43,667 nucleotides of DNA from Verrucomicrobia bacterium ADurb.Bin006. Its GTDB lineage: Bacteria; Verrucomicrobiota; Verrucomicrobiia; Limisphaerales; J093. Shown here in pieces: positions 36,279-43,624 of this stretch. The position numbers were made by a program, and so were the translations under genes. The stretch spans positions 1-43,667 of the forward strand of contig MWFF01000084.1 of the NCBI GenBank assembly GCA_002071485.1, given 5' to 3'. Positions within the stretch are counted from its first letter, which is position 1. The number at the start of each line of letters is the position of its first letter. Under the pieces are notes generated by a model. The model searched no databases and was not told the origin of the DNA. It worked only from the letters and a program-made list of their open reading frames with translations.

Positions 36279-37085
36279 ATGAAGATGAATCTCCAGCTTG
36301 CGTTTTGCCCATTGGACGACCGAGTTTGCGTCGGTGGTGTGTCGAGCGATCGGAGGCGTGGCTTCACGTTGATCGAACTGCTCGTGGTAATTGCCATCAT
36401 CGCGATCCTCGCGAGCCTGTTGTTGCCCGCTCTATCGAGGGCAAAGGAAAAGGCTCAGCGCACGGCCTGCATCAACAATTTCAAGCAGATCGGCCTCGGG
36501 ATGCACCTGTATGTCGACGACAATAACGATCAACTCGCCTACCCCAACTGGGGCAACGTCTCGCCCGGCTGGCTTTACACACCGGTCAATGGACTCCCGC
36601 CGCAGTTGAACCGGACGAACGAAGCGATCCCCTATCAAACGGGCCTCTACTGGCCCTACATCAACGCAACCAAGACGTACATCTGCCCGACCGACAAGAC
36701 CAACACAGTGAACTGGAAAGCTCGGGACAACAAGCTCTCGACCTACACCATGAACGGTGCGGTCTGCAATTACGGCGTGATGACCGGCCAGCGGCCGGAT
36801 ACCTACAAACTGGCGCAATTCAACCCCGTGGCCTACGTGCTCTGGGAGCCCGACGAAAATTTGTACATCAAGATGTGGGGGTTCAATGGTGTCTACAACG
36901 ACGGCAGCAACGAACCCGATCAGGCGTGCGGTGTCGGACGCCGCCACGTCAAAGGGGCTGATATTCTCGGCTTCGACGGGCATGTGGTGTTTATCCCGTT
37001 CCTGACCTTCGAACGGGAACGCGAGCACAAGCCCGGCTTGCTCTGGTGCGTACCCGATCACCCGCGCGGCGGTGCAACCCGCTAG
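36279..37085 (+). CDS. Prepilin-type protein with H-X9-DG signature
   Basis: This 268-aa pseudopilin has a 28-residue leader and then [20 protein letters not shown], a textbook class III signal. [21 protein letters not shown] follows the helix. The C-terminus carries [17 protein letters not shown], with H-X9-DG. The middle contains [16 protein letters not shown] and a CPTDKTN cysteine segment. It starts 88 bp from the divergent toroid protein. ATG 36285 is an alternative start. Just after its stop the accessory region with gene fragments begins. Confidence 0.87.
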   Translation: MKMNLQLAFCPLDDRVCVGGVSSDRRRGFTLIELLVVIAIIAILASLLLPALSRAKEKAQRTACINNFKQIGLGMHLYVDDNNDQLAYPNWGNVSPGWLYTPVNGLPPQLNRTNEAIPYQTGLYWPYINATKTYICPTDKTNTVNWKARDNKLSTYTMNGAVCNYGVMTGQRPDTYKLAQFNPVAYVLWEPDENLYIKMWGFNGVYNDGSNEPDQACGVGRRHVKGADILGFDGHVVFIPFLTFEREREHKPGLLWCVPDHPRGGATR

Positions 37086-37093
37086 CCCGCCTG

Positions 37094-37440
37094 TTTCACA
37101 CCCCGTCTGAGCAGACGGACGAGATTCGCTTCGAGGGGGACGTCTTCGCGTTCACCCTGTCAACCCAGTACGCACGCAAGGTGTATCGGTACGCGGACGC
37201 TCTGCGCGCGGACGGGAAGAAGGTGATCCTGGGGGGCATCCACCCTACGGTGTGTCCGGAGGAGGCCATGCGCCACGCCGACGCCATCGTGACCGGCGAA
37301 GCCGAACTCCTCTGGCCGACTGTCTGCGACGATCTTCTCGGGGGCAGGCTCCAGGCCCGGTACGACGGCTCGCCTACGCCCCCCTCCCGGATGCGACCGG
37401 TCGATTACCGGTTTTTCGGGCGGCGTCGGTATCTGACCCC
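37094..37440 (+). pseudogene. Fragment of a B12-binding radical SAM protein
   Basis: The plus strand reads FAFTLSTQYARKVYRYADAL, KVILGGIHPTVCPEEAMRHADAIVTGEAELLW and a tail with RRYLTP. This is the cobalamin-binding domain of B12-radical SAM enzymes up to the point just before the expected CxxxCxxC cluster. The N-terminal start of the domain and the entire radical SAM barrel are missing, so it is a broken internal fragment. It directly abuts a PlsC fragment. Confidence 0.7.
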
Positions 37441-37443
37441 CGC

Positions 37444-37572
37444 GTCAACCGGGTCAAGGACGACGCCCGCGCGATGCGCACGGTGCGGGACAGCTTCGAG
37501 GCGTGCTACCGCGTCCTGGAGCGGGGTGAAGCGGTGGGGATTTTCCCCGAAGGCATCGTCCACGACGATCAA
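37444..37572 (+). pseudogene. Fragment of a PlsC-type acyltransferase
   Basis: About 43 codons read VNRVKDDARAM, FEACYRVLERGEAVGIFPEG and IVHDD. These match the segment of 1-acylglycerol-3-phosphate acyltransferases around the FPEG motif. The catalytic HX4D domain before it and everything after it are absent. The frame differs from that of the radical SAM fragment, so a deletion or rearrangement joined the two. Confidence 0.6.
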
Positions 37573-37620
37573 TCAACATTGTGCGAGCTTGCCACAAGGG
37601 CCGGCCATCCCGCAGCCGTC

Positions 37621-37953
37621 TCAGGCGTGCCGCGCCGAGCGCAGGTACACCGTCCGATTCATCCATTCCGCCTGCGATTCGGCGTTCCAGAGCCAGGCAA
37701 GCGCCTTCACCAGCCCCCAGATGTCGTGCTGACGAATCGTGTGCTCATCAACGACGATGATTCCGCCATGGTCCCAGCCCTCAGAAACCGGCGCCGCCAT
37801 GTGCGTCAGCAGCGTGTTCTGGTCATAGGTGACGAGGGTGAGTCGCTGCGCGGCAGCCATCCTCAGAATCTCCCCATCGTCCGCGGCCAGAAACCGCCCG
37901 CCTTCCCAATCGTGAATCGACACGATCTCGATGGCGGGAGAGCGCTTTTGTGC
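37621..37953 (-). pseudogene. PIN-like (DUF5615-type) toxin, 5'-truncated
   Basis: The minus strand reads LAQKRSPAIEIVSIHDWEGG, then ADDGEILRMAAAQRLTLVTYDQNTL and GGIIVVDEHTIRQHDIWGLVKAL. This is the C-terminal three quarters of small PIN-like RNase toxins. The first ~25 residues, with the initial catalytic aspartate, are missing, and the frame runs back to the stop of the ERCC4 gene. A GTG at 37923 could start a 100-aa remnant. No partner antitoxin (DUF433) is seen. It is probably not functional. Confidence 0.6.
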
Positions 37954-38528
37954 TAGATATCCCCGGTTTGCAGGACGCGGCCTAAGCCATCCTCTTCCAG
38001 GTGCCAGTAGGTGAAGTGCTTTGAGAGCCAGCTTGCGGCCTTTTCTTGGGCCAACGGACGGTGCCGAGACGTGTAGATCACCGGAATCCCGAAGCGGGCT
38101 TCCACGGCGTCGAGAGAGCCGGAAACGGCGTTCGGGTGGGCCGAAGTGCAGAGGTCTTCGTGGTAGAAGGACTTTACGTCTTCGTACGTAGCCTCGATGA
38201 GCAGGGCGGCGTGTCGGAATTTGGCCAAGGCTTCGCATTCCCTCAAGAATCGCTGCCGGCCGTGCATGAGGGTGGAGATGAGGTCGGTGAGGCTTTTGCG
38301 CTCCAGCCTGAGGAGGCGCTCCATCCCGACGACGGAGTAATCGCCGACATCAAGCTTGCGGCTGACGGTTCCGCCGATCCAGTTGGTCATGGCGGTGAAG
38401 GTGAAGGGCGCTTGCTCGCGCGTGTCGATGATCACGACAGGCTTCGGTATCCGGCGGGTGATGCTGCGGCCGTCGCGCTTGACGATGAGCCGGCCGGATG
38501 GTGGCGGGGCGAGGTTGTCGGTGTTCAT
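37953..38528 (-). CDS. Small ERCC4-domain (XPF-like) nuclease
   Basis: This 191-aa protein consists almost entirely of an ERCC4 nuclease domain: VVIIDTREQAPFTF, KLDVGDYSVVGM, then LERKSLTDLISTLMHGRQRF. Together these give the GD-Xn-ERK-X3-D metal-binding active site of XPF/MUS81 nucleases. No helicase or HhH2 domain is attached, as in phage- and plasmid-encoded members. It probably cuts branched DNA. The end LQTGDI lies exactly at a junction with the PIN-like remnant, so the natural C-terminus may be lost. It lies 74 bp downstream of the ARPP-1-like remnant on the same strand. Confidence 0.8.
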   Translation of the reverse strand: MNTDNLAPPPSGRLIVKRDGRSITRRIPKPVVIIDTREQAPFTFTAMTNWIGGTVSRKLDVGDYSVVGMERLLRLERKSLTDLISTLMHGRQRFLRECEALAKFRHAALLIEATYEDVKSFYHEDLCTSAHPNAVSGSLDAVEARFGIPVIYTSRHRPLAQEKAASWLSKHFTYWHLEEDGLGRVLQTGDI

Positions 38529-38602
38529 GGGTGGTCAGTCAGAGCTCCAGCCATACCGCCAGAGCTGGTTCTTAGGGATGTAGAAGGCCTTCTCATACCG
38601 TT

Positions 38603-38868
38603 TCAGACTCCGTCCCAGACTTCGCCCTGGTCGGACTTGGGAGCGCCGCAGGCCTCGAGCGACTGGTGCACCGAGCGGGTCTTCTTGGAGCGGCTCTTGT
38701 AAGCCATGACGTGGCCGGATTCGGCGAAGGCCTGGGAGGCATAGGACCGGCTTCCTTGATCAGGATTGAGGTGTTAGGGACGCGGTTCTGTTTGGCGCCG
38801 GCGAGCTCCTCGCCGTCGATGAGAAGGACGGGCTTGTGGGCGCGGTTGACGACCATAATTTTGCACAC
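38603..38868 (-). pseudogene. ARPP-1-domain protein, internally deleted and frameshifted
   Basis: The first part reads VVNRAHKPVLLIDGEELAG and AKQNRVPNTSILIKEA, the N-terminal core of the ARPP-1 family as I know it. The match then jumps frame near 38755 and continues SYASQAFAESGHVMAYKSRS, VHQSLEACGAP and KSDQGEVWDGV before a stop. In intact members a short segment (about IPVSCVExGRW) joins these two parts, and the protein continues well past DQGEVW. A deletion of roughly 15-20 codons, a frameshift and a lost C-terminus are therefore likely. ATG 38856 or GTG 38868 would be the start. Confidence 0.55.
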
Positions 38869-38889
38869 ACCAACCTAACAGATGGGGTA

Positions 38890-38904
38890 TGACATCGGCT
38901 GACA
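38890..38904. promoter_or_regulatory. Operator-like box 1 (TGACA-N5-TGACA)
   Basis: TGACATCGGCTGACA matches box 2 at 12 of 15 positions, and both continue CACA(C). It lies 22 bp from the start of the minus-strand ARPP-1 remnant. It is a likely binding site for the adjacent WYL regulator. Confidence 0.5.
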
Positions 38905-38959
38905 CACCGGTTTCCGACTTATTCACGGGTTTGTAATGGCGGGTTTGCGATGGGGGGTT

Positions 38960-38974
38960 TGACATCCGTTGTCA
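38960..38974. promoter_or_regulatory. Operator-like box 2 (perfect TGACA-N5-TGTCA)
   Basis: TGACA-TCCGT-TGTCA is a perfect inverted repeat with a 5-bp spacer. Its first half overlaps a consensus -35-like TTGACA (38959-38964). It lies 22 bp before the WYL regulator start, so autorepression is plausible. Confidence 0.6.
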
Positions 38975-38996
38975 CACACGGCAAAACGTGGGCATT

Positions 38997-40106
38997 ATGC
39001 CAAAAGTCCAGAGCCAGGTTTATGTCCGCCCTCCCTGGGAGCGAATGATGCGATTCCACAATCTGGTCCGGAACCAGGAATACCCGAACTGCACGACGCT
39101 GGCCCGCGAGTTTGAGGTTTCGATTCGCACCATAAAGCGGGACCTGGACTTCATGAAATACCGGATGGACCTGCCGCTTGAATTTGACGGCCATCGCAAC
39201 GGGTATTATTACACCAGGCCCGTTGAGCAATTCCCCCAATTGCCGATCAGCGAAGCGGAGGTGTTCGCGCTGCTGGTCGCGCACAAGGCCATCGCCCAAT
39301 ACCACGGCACACCGTTCGAGAGGCCGTTGGAGATGGCTTTTCGAAAACTAACGGGCCAGCTGGATCGGAGCGTGCAATTCTCCCTTGGCAATCTGGACGA
39401 AGTACTTTCCTTCCGTCCGTTTGCGCCGGAGGATGCGGACCTGGAGACCTTTCAGATCATCACGCGTGCATTGAAGGAGCGGCGGGAATTAAGGTTCCTT
39501 TACCGGAATCTGGGGGCCGACAAGGCGCACTGGCGGCTGGTGCGCCCGTATCACATCGCCTGCATTGACAATCACTGGTATGTGTTCGCGTTTGACGTGA
39601 AGCGCGATGCCATGAGGACGTTCGCGTTGACCCGGTTGCGCGCGCCCGAAATCATGCAGGAACGCTTCGCGCTGTCGAAAAAGTTCAACCTTAACGAATA
39701 TCTGCAGGGCAGCTTCAACGTTTTCAAGGGCGAGGATGATTATGAGGTGGTTATCGATTTCGATTCCTGGGCGGCGGATTTGATCCGCGGCCGCCGGTGG
39801 CATTCCAGCCAGGAACTGACCGAATTGCCCGGCCGGCAGATTCGGCTGCGGATGCGCCTGAACAGCATCGAGGAAGCGGAGCGGTGGGTGCTGAGCTGGG
39901 GCACACATGCCACCGCGATCCGCCCACAGGCATTGGCGGTCCGGCTTTGCAGGACAGCTCTTGACCTGCAGGACCGTTACAAGGCCTTGAACCAGCAGCC
40001 CGATGCGCAGGACGGCAAACGTGGGCGGGCAGTTCGCAGACACGTCGGCGCTAGGGCATCCGCACCGGTTCTACCGGGCTGTGATGGGGCCGTGAATCCC
40101 GTCTGA
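38997..40106 (+). CDS. WYL-domain transcriptional regulator
   Basis: This 369-aa protein has an N-terminal winged-helix domain (NCTTLAREFEVSIRTIKRDLDFM, about 31-53). A WYL sensor domain follows, with ERRELRFLYRN (161-171) and DNHWYVFAFD (191-200). The C-terminal WCX-like region contains DYEVVIDFDSWAADLI. WYL regulators often sit at the head of defence islands (BREX BrxR, CBASS CapW) and repress them until a nucleotide ligand binds. Here two TGACA-type boxes lie in the divergent promoter. ATG 38997 is chosen; GTG 38988 is an alternative. The tail after about residue 345 is low in character. Confidence 0.88.
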   Translation: MPKVQSQVYVRPPWERMMRFHNLVRNQEYPNCTTLAREFEVSIRTIKRDLDFMKYRMDLPLEFDGHRNGYYYTRPVEQFPQLPISEAEVFALLVAHKAIAQYHGTPFERPLEMAFRKLTGQLDRSVQFSLGNLDEVLSFRPFAPEDADLETFQIITRALKERRELRFLYRNLGADKAHWRLVRPYHIACIDNHWYVFAFDVKRDAMRTFALTRLRAPEIMQERFALSKKFNLNEYLQGSFNVFKGEDDYEVVIDFDSWAADLIRGRRWHSSQELTELPGRQIRLRMRLNSIEEAERWVLSWGTHATAIRPQALAVRLCRTALDLQDRYKALNQQPDAQDGKRGRAVRRHVGARASAPVLPGCDGAVNPV

Positions 40107-40535
40107 GTTCCGGAGGCGCGATCCTGCCAAGATGCAGTCCAGCCACCGACAGGCCAGCGCTCCAAACGTTTCGGCGGTCGGAGAAGTGCAGAACGAGGGC
40201 GAGTTCAAGTCCCGTCACTCAGGTGGCGTTGCGCCCGGTGCGCTACGAGTGGGCCAGCGGAGTCACCGTCGACGTCGGATACCATCGAGGGGCAAGCGCA
40301 GGGGCAGTACTTCTCGCGGATGTCCGTAGACTCAGGGCTCCAAGTACCTGATAAAATCGACTGGCAGAGCGCAAACACAACAATTTAGGCACGGCGGGCT
40401 TGGGGGGTGGCAAAGTATCCAAAGCTGCTGCTAACGCGACACGCGCAGAAATCGCTATAGAGAAAGCGATGCGTCTTCCATTCGCACATCGGAGTGGGAT
40501 TGAGAAGACTCAGTGCCGACAGGACAAACGCGACA
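40107..40535 (+). other. Intergenic stretch of ~430 bp
   Basis: This lies between the WYL regulator and the HNH nuclease. One frame near 40200-40340 reads VALRPVRYEWASGVTVDVGYH and then stops; it may be the tail of a lost gene, but I cannot name it. A weak hairpin (ATCGCT/AGCGAT) lies near 40451-40472. Confidence 0.4.
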
Positions 40536-41453
40536 ATGAAATCACCAACCGAATGGCTTCGGAAACTCACGGCGCTTAATCCGGCGGCGAACCGTCGGCT
40601 TGGATCAGGCAAAGAGCGGTTGGCGCCGCATAAACCACTTCTGCTCCTTTGCGTTCTTGAGTTGGTCGAGCAAGACAGACTGCGTGGCACACGGATGACC
40701 TTGACCCCAGACTTGGCTTTGCGCTTCCAGTCCTTCTGGCGAATCGTGGTCAGCCGTTGGACAACGAAGCCAGAGTTGCGGATGCCTTTCCACCATCTGA
40801 GCACGCAAGGGTTTTGGCGGCCACTCACCGCAGACCAAAAATTATCCAATCACCGCAGCCTCACTGAAAGTGTGGAAATTGATCCGTCGTTTATGGCAGC
40901 GCTGCAGACTGCGGAATTTCGTCGGCAGGCGCGCGCGGTCCTCATCACTGGCTACTTTCCTCCGCTTGAACAAATTGCGTTACGAACTTTAACGAACCTA
41001 GAAGATGAGGAAGCAGAATTGGCGGCGAACGCCGTTAAAAAAGAAGCGCGCGAATATGCTCGCCACACCGCCCGCGGCGCGCGATTTCGAATTCAAGTCG
41101 TATCATCATATCTTTTCACATGTGCGCTCACGGGCTACCGCTTGACGACAATTTCGAGTGCTTCGATCGTGGATGCGGCGCATATCCATGAGTATCGGGA
41201 CAGTAAAAACGACGACCCGCGCAACGGACTGGCTCTTTCAAAGAATGCTCACTGGATGTTCGACGAAGGGCTGTGGTCAATGACAGACGACCTGAATGTA
41301 ATCGTTGCCAAGAAAGCCTTCACAGACTCAAGTCCTGACGGATTTTCACTTCGGAATTTTCATGGACGTCCGCTTTTCCTCCCGAGCGACTGCTCCCTTC
41401 GTCCAGACACCAAATGTATTGCGTGGCATCGCCAGAATCGGTTTCAACGTTAG
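40536..41453 (+). CDS. HNH endonuclease with N-terminal ScoMcrA-like DNA-recognition domain
   Basis: This 305-aa protein has an N-terminal domain with HKPLLLLCVLELV (32-44) and RMPFHHLSTQGFWRP (82-96). This pattern is known from the sulfur-binding domain of ScoMcrA-type enzymes, which recognise phosphorothioated DNA. The C-terminal HNH_2 domain shows CALTG (196-200), IVDAAHIHEY (211-220, His216), DDPRNGLALSKNAHWMFDEGLW (226-247, Asn230 and His239). It probably acts as a type IV (modification-dependent) restriction enzyme. No dnd genes are in the window, which fits an enzyme that attacks foreign modified DNA. ATG 40536 is preferred; the frame is open to 40494. Sulfur binding is inference from sequence pattern only. 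Confidence 0.8.
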   Translation: MKSPTEWLRKLTALNPAANRRLGSGKERLAPHKPLLLLCVLELVEQDRLRGTRMTLTPDLALRFQSFWRIVVSRWTTKPELRMPFHHLSTQGFWRPLTADQKLSNHRSLTESVEIDPSFMAALQTAEFRRQARAVLITGYFPPLEQIALRTLTNLEDEEAELAANAVKKEAREYARHTARGARFRIQVVSSYLFTCALTGYRLTTISSASIVDAAHIHEYRDSKNDDPRNGLALSKNAHWMFDEGLWSMTDDLNVIVAKKAFTDSSPDGFSLRNFHGRPLFLPSDCSLRPDTKCIAWHRQNRFQR

Positions 41454-41914
41454 ACCTGAAAGATGTGTGCCTTCGGCAGACGTGCGGAAGGTCGAGAATC
41501 CTGGAAATTCCGCGAGATCGGCCGGGCGGGCGGCGATATTTGAGGAATGAGAATGGCCGGGATAACTGATGGCGAGCTTTTCGAGGTAATTGAAGGAATC
41601 AGGTTTTTGGGCTGACCGGGCCGAGGGTACAGAGAGGTAAAGGGGTGTTTGTTGAGGTTGGGCTGGAAGGTTTTTTGAGGCATGAGAGGGCTCTGAAACG
41701 GAGTCTACCCGAAGTGCCGGGGAGGCTAGCCTGGATTTTCCACGGACCACCATTAGCGGTGCATTTTGCTGTTCCTTTCAAGGGGTTCAATGGCGTCTTG
41801 AAGGAGGCGCAAGCCGACAAGTCGGAGTTGTTCGGTCGCTGGTGGTGCGGATGCCAGCAAGCCATGCTCGCAGGTATGACGCGCTTCATCTAAATCGTTG
41901 GGCCGGTTCAAGAG
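41454..41914. other. Intergenic region of ~460 bp without a supported gene
   Basis: Open frames exist on both strands, but none shows a recognisable domain or start signal. The base composition is less GC-rich than the neighbours, with T-runs near 41600-41680. It may be remnant DNA. Confidence 0.5.
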
Positions 41915-42691
41915 TTAGCGCAGTCCAGCCCCGGTTTCTCCGACGAGCGTTTGCCAGGTATCAGGAAATCGCGCTTGCATCGCTTCCCGCCAGATGCCGG
42001 GCCAATCTAGCAAGGCGTCCTCGTTTCTGGCGATGCTCAGGCGGGCGATGGCGAGGACTCGCCCCAGGTCTTTGTTGCTGCGCTTGATTTCGCGGGCCGC
42101 GATCAGGCCGCTCATGGTTTCAGGACGAATCTCCGGATGTTCAAGCAGGTTGGCCAGCGCCATCAATTCAGGCCGGGCAATGGCGATGCCGAGTGGCGTG
42201 GGTATTATTGGGCGATAGTTTGCGAGGGAAAGAAATCCGAAACTGCACAGCCCGAAATGACCTACCGAGGTCGCAAGCCGCACCCATCGCTTCTTCATGT
42301 CCGTGGAGGACTCCGGAACGGTCAAGAGTTCGATAAACCAGTCGGGCATTCCAGGTGGATTCAGCCGGACAGCCGGGAGTTGATCGTCCGGGGTGGATTC
42401 GTTCCCCGGCGTGGACCATTTGGCGTCAGGCCGGAACTGCCAATTCTGCTGAAGAAGCCGCTCGGTGACGGCAACACCGGCGGAGATGGCTTCCACACGC
42501 GGAGACAACAGACAGTCGGCGTCCTTGGTGCGCACCATCAGCGAAGCGTTGTCGCCAAAGAAATGATACCCGGCCGCCAAACTGCCGATGATGATGATGT
42601 TCTCCCGGCAGTCCTCCGGCACGGCAGCCGCAATTTGCTTGAGCACAGCGGCTGGTGACACGAGCCGCATGACGTCATCGGGGTTGTTCAC
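41915..42691 (-). CDS. Nucleotidyltransferase-fold protein (AbiEii-like toxin candidate)
   Basis: This 258-aa protein has the DNA polymerase beta-type signature IIIIGSLAAGYHFFG (32-46) with Gly-Ser at 36-37. It is followed by TKDADCLL, where Asp57 and Asp59 give the D-x-D metal site. Such domains occur in AbiEii/MenT-type toxins, which transfer nucleotides to tRNA or other targets. A helical C-terminal domain follows (RPELMALANLLEHPEIRPE, then IARLSIARNED). The GTG start overlaps the stop of the upstream gene remnant (GTGA), the coupled arrangement expected of a toxin with its antitoxin. Whether it is toxic is not known. Confidence 0.7.
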   Translation of the reverse strand: MNNPDDVMRLVSPAAVLKQIAAAVPEDCRENIIIIGSLAAGYHFFGDNASLMVRTKDADCLLSPRVEAISAGVAVTERLLQQNWQFRPDAKWSTPGNESTPDDQLPAVRLNPPGMPDWFIELLTVPESSTDMKKRWVRLATSVGHFGLCSFGFLSLANYRPIIPTPLGIAIARPELMALANLLEHPEIRPETMSGLIAAREIKRSNKDLGRVLAIARLSIARNEDALLDWPGIWREAMQARFPDTWQTLVGETGAGLR

Positions 42692-42930
42692 AACTGCCCT
42701 TTCATCCTTCGAAACGAGTAGAGGAATTCTCGTGCCTGTGGCTCAAGACGCGCTTCGTGGAGATCGAGCAAGCATTCGACCGGATCGGCCCAGGCCAGTC
42801 CATTTTCTCCCGGCTGAAAAAGCGGGGTTGCGCGCCGCACGAAATGCACGACAACCGAGGCTGGTTCATCGCGCTGTTCCGTTTGCGCCAACGCTGGGTC
42901 AAGCTGTTCGATGAAACTCAAGTCCGCCAT
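42688..42930 (-). pseudogene. C-terminal remnant of an AbiEi-like partner protein
   Basis: The last 80 codons of this frame read MADLSFIEQLDPALAQ, then FVRRATPLF and GLAWADPVECLLDLHEARL. This is the usual C-terminal end of AbiEi-like antitoxin/transcriptional regulator proteins of about 250-300 aa. Everything upstream of about 42930 is unrelated repeat-rich DNA, so the DNA-binding half is gone. The remnant is still coupled to the nucleotidyltransferase through an overlapping stop/start. If the toxin is active, it has no complete partner here. Confidence 0.6.
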
Positions 42931-43010
42931 TTTACCAGGACAGTGGAATGAGGGCTCTGTAGCAGAATTTGTGGGTGAGAGAGGGAACGTTCGCGGATCT
43001 CGGTAGGGCC

Positions 43011-43114
43011 GGCGGCATCCCCCGATGGGGCCCCAATCGCACGCTGCGGGCCGCGACCGAGGTTGCGCTGCGCTCCGGCCCGCAGCGGCTCTACCCCCAT
43101 CGGGGAGTGCCGCC
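43011..43114. repeat. ~104-bp nested inverted repeat
   Basis: Outer arms 43011-43030 and 43095-43114 pair at 18 of 20 positions. Inner arms 43043-43053 and 43076-43086 are perfect 11-bp complements. It lies in the gene-free stretch 42931-43545, which separates the AbiEi remnant from the transposase and also has a small hairpin TGGGGC-GCT-GCCCCA at 43220-43234. I support no coding gene there. Confidence 0.75.
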
Positions 43115-43545
43115 TCGCCGCTCTGAACCAAGGGGCAGCCGCGGCGTGGGGTGTGGGAGGAGGGTCATCACGACAGGGTTGTGTGTGGCGTCGGATCAAC
43201 GGCTTCCGTGCGAGCCAACTGGGGCGCTGCCCCAGACCCCGCCCCACCTCCACCTCCTTGAGCGTCTGGGGTAGCGTTTCTTCACGGGTTTCCCCAAGCC
43301 CTGGAGCCGGCTTCTCATGCACAACACCTTCGTTACGAGGATACTTGAGTGGATGGTCAGCCATGGGCCACACGGGCGGGCCCCGGGTGCTGCCAGGACG
43401 GCCACGTGCATGGCAGGAGGGACCGGAGCGCCAGATTTCGGACTGGTTCCTGCGCATTCCGGACCAACAACTTCCGCCAGCCCACACAAACTTCTCGGAT
43501 GAGGCTGGGAGGAATGTTCGCTCGAGGATCGACGGGCGCAAAAGT

Positions 43546-43624
43546 GAATAGCTGATCTCTGAAGATTCGGGTAGTTTGCGGTTGTATAGAAACAACAAAC
43601 CCCAAACCAGGAGACCAGCTATTC
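43546..43624 (+). promoter_or_regulatory. 5'-leader inverted repeat that masks a ribosome binding site
   Basis: Arms 43546-43560 and 43610-43624 pair at 13 of 15 positions. The right arm contains AGGAGA (43609-43614) and the first codon of the transposase (ATT 43621). In RNA the stem would hide both, a known way of keeping transposase translation low. Confidence 0.5.

Noticed and set aside
41346..41753. Possible 135-codon minus-strand gene
   Set aside because: It overlaps the end of the HNH nuclease, has no recognisable motif or ribosome site, and is Ser/Pro-rich as expected for chance frames.
42918..43598. 226-codon minus-strand frame near the right end
   Set aside because: It crosses a strong nested palindrome and has Arg/Pro/Gly-rich composition with no domain, and large frames also exist on the other strand. 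It is better explained as repeat DNA of high GC.
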